From contig JBAZOJ010000109.1 of NCBI GenBank assembly GCA_041648755.1, positions 1 through 11,603 of the forward strand: a DNA stretch of 11,603 bases. Reading direction: 5' to 3'. Shown one piece after another: positions 7,394 through 11,603 of this stretch. Made by a program: the position numbers and the translations under genes. Each line of letters opens with the position of its first letter. Within the stretch, counting starts at the first letter, position 1. The notes beneath the pieces are model-generated. The model ran no database searches, was not told the DNA's origin, and worked only from the letters and a program-made list of their open reading frames with translations. Source of the DNA: JBAZOJ01 sp041648755. GTDB taxonomy: Bacteria; Planctomycetota; B143-G9.

Positions 7394-7942
7394 TTACTCT
7401 TCGGAGCCAATATCGCCCACGCAGGCTACACGCGCACGTTGGAGCAGGTCCTTCAACTCCGCGGTATCCATGCCATAGCGGTCAGGCAAGTCGAACTCGC
7501 CCCGCTTGAGCACAACCTTCAGCGGCCGGACAATCTCTTCTCTGCGAAATGTCCCATGATCGTCTTGGGTCATGAGAAACGTGCTGCTCTGCCGGAAGCC
7601 CTTTATCTGGTCCCAACTGATATTGTGGGGTTTGGCGCAACCTCGCAGGACCAATCCCTTGCTGGTCACGCGCAGACGCGGAATACCCTCCAGAAAGATA
7701 ACCCAGGCAAAAGCGAACACGAGGCCGAAGACGCAGAGAAGTACAAGCGCCCCTTTGACACCAAGGATCTCCCTGGTGCGCTGATCCACGCGCACATTCA
7801 GCAAAGAGAGGACCACTATGGTCAGCCCCAGAAGCAGGAAGGCTCCGGAAATGAGGAGCAGGCTGTACCCGCCCTTTGGGGTGCCGCGCAAAGTAAAGGG
7901 CAGACGGAGTCCCTTACGGGCGTTGCCGGGTTCGGTCAACAA
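7394..7942 (-). CDS. Array gene E: short membrane-anchored bPH-like protein, no C-terminal domain
   Basis: A 182-residue protein and the last member of the five-paralog array. An entry motif LRLPFTLRGTPKGGY (12-26) precedes two predicted membrane helices (about 27-49 and 63-85). A PH-like domain follows at about 89-175, with LRVTSKGL, ISWDQIKGFR and GEFDLPDRYGM. It stops right after that domain, where paralogs A to D continue into a linker and a second domain; the roughly 100 bp downstream have no room for a remnant. The start is TTG at 7942, overlapping the stop of gene D and preceded by AGGAG; no ATG or GTG fits. Function unknown. The PH-like call rests on the general pattern (a strand, then IxWxEI, strands, and an LPDRYGM.xxeL helix). 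Confidence 0.85.
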   Translation of the reverse strand: MLTEPGNARKGLRLPFTLRGTPKGGYSLLLISGAFLLLGLTIVVLSLLNVRVDQRTREILGVKGALVLLCVFGLVFAFAWVIFLEGIPRLRVTSKGLVLRGCAKPHNISWDQIKGFRQSSTFLMTQDDHGTFRREEIVRPLKVVLKRGEFDLPDRYGMDTAELKDLLQRARVACVGDIGSEE

Positions 7943-8787
7943 GAAGCGCTCCTGTTTTGGTCAAGCGGTGCTTCGATCTTCTTCAGGTATTCCGCCAGGG
8001 CCTGCATCGCTTTGTGCAAGTCCTGGTCAGTGGATAAGAATAGCACGTAGCCGCCCTGTTCAGGGGATATCCAGGGCCGGGAAAGCGTTTCATCGAGGCC
8101 CCAGACCGGAATCACGGAACCTGAGAACCCACGCTCTCCAAGGTGTTTGCCAGCCTTGAGAAGCAAATCGCGGGCATTCACTTGGAGTACTGGAGTCACA
8201 TCGGCGGGATGGCCGAACGTTTCAACGGGAACTGTTTCGGGATTTGGCCCGGCACATGTCATCCTTGCGCGGTGCAGAAGGCTCCTGAGCTTTGCGGGGG
8301 ACATTCTATATCTGTCGGGCAGTTCGTACTCGCCCTTCTTCAGGATAACCTTCACCGGACCAGTGGACTGTTCCTTCCGTTCTTGCGGTTCACCGGATAC
8401 CGGAGCGATTTTCGGCGAAGCGTGACCCAGTCGGAACCCCTCGATTTCGCTCCACGGGATATCCCGGGCGCGTCCTGTCCCGCAGATCTCGAGCCCGGTT
8501 CGCGTGATGTGCATTCGGGACTCGTGAGACTGGACGGAGAGAGCGGAATAATAGGCCATTGGTCCGCCAATGAGCGTTACTATAAAGCCGGCGCTAATCA
8601 CGATGAGCTCGTTGCCAAGATCCCGACCGGTCAGGTCCCCGAAGAAGCCGAATGCGAGCGAGCCCAATCCGAGCATCAGCAATATCAGCGAGAAGACCAA
8701 CATCCCCTCGCTACTGGGCCGGAACTGGCCTCGTAGCGTGACGGGCAGCGACATTTTCGACTTCGCGGAAGAAATACCAGCAGTCAT
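7936..8787 (-). CDS. Array gene D: two-helix membrane protein with bPH-like and DUF2007-like domains
   Basis: A 283-residue protein. The entry motif MSLPVTLRG (12-20) leads to two membrane helices (about 29-50 and 60-82). A PH-like domain (about 90-176) follows, with IPWSEIEGFRLG and GEYELPDRYRM, where Arg replaces the Gly seen in the other four. A linker then leads to a C-terminal domain (about 198-271) with TPVLQ, GFSGSVIP, WISPEQGGYVLFLSTDQD and KAMQALAEY. That last domain resembles DUF2007 (putative signal-transducing, GlnB-like fold), a weak inference. The closest paralog is B, which shares GHxSxKI, GPVKVILxKGEY and the GRD loop between helices. The ATG overlaps the gene C stop (ATGA at 8784-8787) and has a strong GGAGGT 6 nt upstream. 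The second and later domains probably face the cytoplasm. Function unknown. Confidence 0.88.
   Translation of the reverse strand: MTAGISSAKSKMSLPVTLRGQFRPSSEGMLVFSLILLMLGLGSLAFGFFGDLTGRDLGNELIVISAGFIVTLIGGPMAYYSALSVQSHESRMHITRTGLEICGTGRARDIPWSEIEGFRLGHASPKIAPVSGEPQERKEQSTGPVKVILKKGEYELPDRYRMSPAKLRSLLHRARMTCAGPNPETVPVETFGHPADVTPVLQVNARDLLLKAGKHLGERGFSGSVIPVWGLDETLSRPWISPEQGGYVLFLSTDQDLHKAMQALAEYLKKIEAPLDQNRSASC
7949..7953 (-). promoter_or_regulatory. Ribosome binding site deciding the TTG start of gene E
   Basis: AGGAG on the minus strand lies 6 nt before the TTG at 7942. A second TTG follows at 7939, overlapping the gene D stop as TTGA; the spacing favours the first. Confidence 0.6.
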
Positions 8788-9845
8788 TTCCGGACCTCCG
8801 TCTTACTGATGTAATTCGCAAGCTCGCAGGCTTCGGCATCAAGGCTGTTATCGTCTGACAGGCACAACACGTAGCCGCCGCGCACGCGGGAAATCCACGG
8901 TTTGCGTTCGTCCCCTCCGAGTTGAGGCTCAGGGATGATCGAGCCGGAATATCCCCGCGCGGTCAGGTGCCTTGCGGCATTGCGCAGACTTTCGAGGTCA
9001 TCATTCTGGATAGCCGGGACCAACGTCCCGGGGGTGCCGAACGGCTCGGGGACTTCCGGGGAATCGGAGCCCGGAACGCAAATCTTCCGCGCTCGATTCA
9101 GCAGGTCACGGAGATCGCAGGGGTGCATTCCATAGCGTTCCGGCAGTTCGAATTCCCCTTCGTCAAGAACGACTTTCACATTCCCTGATACTTCCTCGCG
9201 GCGAAAGGCAGCAGGACCCGGTTCACCGCCAATACGGAGCATGAGAGGAGTCGGATTCAGCCGAAAGCGCCTTATCTCCGGCCAGTCGATGTTGCGGGCT
9301 CGCACTGTGCCCAGTATCCGGAGTCCATCCTCTGTTACGCGCAGGAGAGATGTGTTCTTTCGCTGCTTGTTCCTGATAAAGAGGAACAGAGTTGTGCAGA
9401 TCACTGACAACAGGAGAACGAAGGCAAAGAAGTGGACAGCACCGGATTCGAACCGATAGTACACTCTGATCGCTCCGACGAAGACCAGGAAGTAGCTGAA
9501 CAACATGAGCACCCCGGACAGGAAAAGGGCCCTGTGCCCTCCCTGGATCGTTCCCTGGAGTACGAAGGGCAACCTCACGCCGGTTTCCGCGTCCTCAGAG
9601 AGCGGGGATCTGATGGCCTTGAAGAGGAAAAATAGAAAGACCGGGCCGATCGCCAGGGTCACAAGGCCGCCACCTATCAGGGCACTGCCCAGAGGAACGT
9701 GTTTGTCTTTGCACAGCAGGAAAATTGCGGCGACAAGTACGAACCAGGCAAGGCCGGATGCAGCAAGCAACCCGAGATAACTCCCTTGAGTCCTCTGGCG
9801 AATGGGCGCGGGATTCGGCGGATCGCCACTTCGATTTGTGATCAT
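8784..9845 (-). CDS. Array gene C: four-helix membrane protein with bPH-like and DUF2007-like domains
   Basis: A 353-residue protein. It has two tandem copies of the transmembrane module: PIRQRTQGSYLGLLAASG with helices at about 23-44 and 53-77, then VRLPFVLQGTIQGGH (90-104) with helices at about 107-128 and 136-157. The PH-like domain (about 167-254) has LRVTEDGL, IDWPEIRRFRL and GEFELPERYGM. The C-terminal domain (about 275-347) has GYSGSIIP and WISRVRGGYVLCLSDDN and is the most divergent copy, lacking the QDxxKAM pattern. I chose ATG 9845 over TTG 9860: it lies 4 nt after the gene B stop and has GAGG 9 nt upstream, while TTG would overlap gene B. The stop overlaps gene D as ATGA. Function unknown. 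Confidence 0.87.
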   Translation of the reverse strand: MITNRSGDPPNPAPIRQRTQGSYLGLLAASGLAWFVLVAAIFLLCKDKHVPLGSALIGGGLVTLAIGPVFLFFLFKAIRSPLSEDAETGVRLPFVLQGTIQGGHRALFLSGVLMLFSYFLVFVGAIRVYYRFESGAVHFFAFVLLLSVICTTLFLFIRNKQRKNTSLLRVTEDGLRILGTVRARNIDWPEIRRFRLNPTPLMLRIGGEPGPAAFRREEVSGNVKVVLDEGEFELPERYGMHPCDLRDLLNRARKICVPGSDSPEVPEPFGTPGTLVPAIQNDDLESLRNAARHLTARGYSGSIIPEPQLGGDERKPWISRVRGGYVLCLSDDNSLDAEACELANYISKTEVRK

Positions 9846-9849
9846 AGGA

Positions 9850-10917
9850 TTAGACCTCAAACGCCTTCATATGCTCAGCCAGAACCTGCATCGCTTTTTG
9901 TCTGTCCTGATCAGTGGACAGGCAGAGCACACAACCGCCTCTCTCAGGAGATACCCAGGATTGGCTCTCTGACTCCTTTAGTTGAGCCACCGGCACGACA
10001 GAGCCGGAAAACCCATATTCAGCAAGGCACCTCCCTGCCGCGAGCAGGGAACCAAGGTCGTTGCGCTGAAGCACGGGAGCCAAATCTCCGGGGGTGCCAA
10101 AGGGCTCGGCGACCTCTGCAGGGCCACCGTTATTCATACACGCAATGCGCGCGAGATGAAGCAAGCTCCTCAGCTCGACCAAAGACATTCCGTACCTGTC
10201 AGGAAGGTCGTACTCTCCCTTGTGTAGAATGACCTTCACCGGCCCGACTACCTCGTCCTTTCGGACCGCATCATCCCCGATTCCAGCTTCGCTGTCAATC
10301 TTGAGGGATGTGTGTCCCAACCGGAAGCCCGCTATCTCGCCCCAGGGGATTCTGCGGACACGGCCGGCACCGCGGATCTCGAGCCCCGACTCCGTTATCC
10401 GAAGCCGCGAGAGTCCCTCGTAAATGCCGCGCAGGGAGAATATCAGCATTATCCCGAACAACGCCGCAACAAGGATTCCCGTGGCCAGTGGCAGGAACTG
10501 AATGCCAGCGTCACGGCCACCTGGCTCGCCAATCAATCCAAACAGAATGGAGCCGACTCCGCAGAGCACCATAACTCCTGAGAACAAAGCCATTCCATGC
10601 CCGCCCTGCGATGTCCCGTGGAGCACCAGGGGAAGCCTGGCCGAGGTCGGAGCGTACTTCGAACGAATGCGCCTGAGGAGCTTGATGCATCCAAGCACGC
10701 AAACAGGGCCAAGCATCAGGGCGGACAAAACGCCCAGCCCGGCAAAGAACTCCCATGAGTAGTCAGTGCCTTCGTGCGCACAAAACATCGCACAGACCAA
10801 TGCGAGCCAGAGAATCCCGGAAACAACGAGCAGTTCGAAGCCGCCCTTCGACGTCCTGCGCTGTGTGAAAGGCACACTTATGTCCCTGCCCGCCTTCTTC
10901 CCAAACCAGGTCAACAC
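9850..10917 (-). CDS. Array gene B: four-helix membrane protein with bPH-like and DUF2007-like domains
   Basis: A 355-residue protein from GTG at 10917. Two transmembrane modules are visible: ISVPFTQRRTSKGGFELL with helices at about 28-47 and 55-80, then ARLPLVLHGTSQGGHG (93-108) with helices at about 108-130 and 138-162. The PH-like domain (about 170-256) has LRITESGLEIRG, IPWGEIAGFRLG and GEYDLPDRYGM. The C-terminal domain (about 280-352) has APVLQ, GFSGSVVP, WVSPERGG and LCLSTDQDRQKAMQVLAEH. The frame stays open to a GTG at 11016, but that start would overlap gene A by 106 bp and add 33 low-complexity residues. GTG 10917 overlaps the gene A stop by 7 nt and has GGAG 6 nt upstream. Function unknown. 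Confidence 0.87.
   Translation of the reverse strand: MLTWFGKKAGRDISVPFTQRRTSKGGFELLVVSGILWLALVCAMFCAHEGTDYSWEFFAGLGVLSALMLGPVCVLGCIKLLRRIRSKYAPTSARLPLVLHGTSQGGHGMALFSGVMVLCGVGSILFGLIGEPGGRDAGIQFLPLATGILVAALFGIMLIFSLRGIYEGLSRLRITESGLEIRGAGRVRRIPWGEIAGFRLGHTSLKIDSEAGIGDDAVRKDEVVGPVKVILHKGEYDLPDRYGMSLVELRSLLHLARIACMNNGGPAEVAEPFGTPGDLAPVLQRNDLGSLLAAGRCLAEYGFSGSVVPVAQLKESESQSWVSPERGGCVLCLSTDQDRQKAMQVLAEHMKAFEV
9855..9858 (-). promoter_or_regulatory. Ribosome binding site deciding the ATG start of gene C
   Basis: GAGG on the minus strand, inside the last codons of gene B, lies 9 nt before the ATG at 9845. It would overlap the start codon region if the alternative TTG at 9860 were used, so it supports the shorter start. 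Confidence 0.5.
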
Positions 10918-11603
10918 GTTGAACTCCGAGCCATGTCCAGCGACACTTTGTGTTCTTCCAAGTGTCTCGCCAGGGCCAGCATGGCCTGCTGTACGTCCTG
11001 GTTGGCTGACAGGCACAGGACGTATTCGCCTACCGCGGGACTAATCCAGGTTCGGCATTCGGATTCAGAGAGGTCGTCGATAGGAATGACCGAGCCCGAG
11101 AACCCTTGAGACGAAAGATGCTCCGCCGCTGCGACGAGGATATCAAAGTCGCGGAGTTGGAGAACGGGCGTCATTGTTCCCCGGGCGCTCTGTGTCTCGG
11201 CGGCTTCAGGGGTAGCGTTGTCGCCGATACGGGCGGAGCGTATGCTGCTCAGCAGGCCCATCAGCTTGCCGGGGTCTACGCCATAGCGATCGGGCAACAC
11301 GAACTCTCCCCTTGCCATGACGATTCTGAGATGCCCGGTCATCTCCGTGCTTTGGACTACGTCGGATCTGTTCGGGCCTCTGGCGCGGAGAGCTATCCGC
11401 TTGGAGCATAGGCGAAAGCCCTTTATGTCGGGCCAACTGATCTTTCGGGTGTGCGAATAGGAAGTAACCTGAAGGCCCTCCTTGGTAACACGCAGGAAAG
11501 AACGGTTCTGGAAAATGGCCTGTCCCACAAGATAGACCAATACGATGAACAACGCCAACATCACAAGTCCCGCCATCAGCAGACCTCCCAGCAGGTCAGG
11601 AAA
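10911..11603 (-). CDS. Array gene A: membrane-anchored bPH-like/DUF2007-like protein, 5' end outside window
   Basis: The last 230 residues of a member of the same family. The frame stays open from the window edge (FPDLLGG...) to TGA at 10911, so the ATG at 11576 is internal to a membrane helix and not the start. Seen, numbered from the first visible residue: one membrane helix (about 5-28); a PH-like domain (about 35-118) with LRVTKEGL, ISWPDIKGFRL and GEFVLPDRYGV; a linker rich in Ala, Thr and Glu; and a C-terminal domain (about 145-218) with TPVLQ, GFSGSVIP, WISPAVGEYVLCLSANQD and QQAMLALARH. The tail SLDMARSSTC is close to gene D's PLDQNRSASC. It is the first array gene visible in transcription order; the array promoter and possibly more copies lie upstream. 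Confidence 0.86.
   Translation of the reverse strand, partial: FPDLLGGLLMAGLVMLALFIVLVYLVGQAIFQNRSFLRVTKEGLQVTSYSHTRKISWPDIKGFRLCSKRIALRARGPNRSDVVQSTEMTGHLRIVMARGEFVLPDRYGVDPGKLMGLLSSIRSARIGDNATPEAAETQSARGTMTPVLQLRDFDILVAAAEHLSSQGFSGSVIPIDDLSESECRTWISPAVGEYVLCLSANQDVQQAMLALARHLEEHKVSLDMARSSTC
10924..10927 (-). promoter_or_regulatory. Ribosome binding site deciding the GTG start of gene B
   Basis: GGAG on the minus strand lies 6 nt before the GTG at 10917. Its layout matches the gene D/E junction: GGAG, 6 nt, then a non-ATG start within TGTTGACC. Confidence 0.55.

Noticed and set aside
7439..8736. Long + strand open frames (203 and 197 codons) opposite genes D and E
   Set aside because: They are antisense to genes with clear paralogs and conserved domains; their translations show no domain or membrane pattern and no good ribosome site, as expected in GC-rich DNA.
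10915..11016. GTG at 11016 as the start of gene B
   Set aside because: It would overlap gene A by 106 bp and add 33 residues with no counterpart in the paralogs; GTG 10917 has a ribosome site and a junction like that of D/E.
1..11603. CRISPR arrays, tRNA or rRNA genes, insertion sequences
   Set aside because: No regularly spaced direct repeats, no cloverleaf-like stretch in the gaps, and no transposase motifs or terminal repeats were seen; nearly all of the window is coding.

Overview
The window is about 11.6 kb of fairly GC-rich bacterial DNA, roughly 58-60% GC by eye. It has a rightward half (1-6049) and a leftward half (6094-11603) that converge near 6.05-6.09 kb. The phosphoglucosamine mutase is of the type with a GEGNGG sugar loop and an RPSNTEP phosphate loop. 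A secreted protein resembles the TPR plus peptidase-MA-like (DUF1570-like) proteins common in Planctomycetota and relatives. Together these hint at a PVC-group or other little-cultured phylum. This is inference only: there is no rRNA in the window and nothing diagnostic.

Left region (1-4447, + strand): a tight, probably single transcript. It holds the 3' part of a GlmM-type mutase, then glmS 8 bp later; these are consecutive steps in making amino-sugar precursors for UDP-GlcNAc. A two-gene type II restriction-modification module follows. It comprises a beta-order DNA methyltransferase with a TSPPYW motif and a PaeR7I/XhoI-family endonuclease (expected site CTCGAG). The methyltransferase start overlaps the glmS stop (TAATG), and the endonuclease start overlaps the end of the methyltransferase.

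Centre (4448-6049): a full-length comM/yifB AAA+ gene. In front of it lie a promoter-like sequence and a perfect 8+8 bp dyad (GTGGTATA/TATACCAC). Its last codons run through a 15-bp-stem GC hairpin that looks like a palindromic repeat.

Right region (6094-11603, - strand): one secreted TPR protein with its own promoter, which looks like a peptidase-MA-like protein without a zinc motif. Upstream of it in transcription order is a run of five tandem, overlapping or nearly abutting paralogous genes, named A to E here (A is cut by the window edge). Each encodes an N-terminal transmembrane module and a domain of about 87 residues resembling bacterial PH domains. A to D also carry a C-terminal domain of about 75 residues that resembles DUF2007. 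B and C carry two copies of the transmembrane module, and E has lost the C-terminal domain. I recognise no named system for this array, and it is the best candidate in the window for something undescribed.
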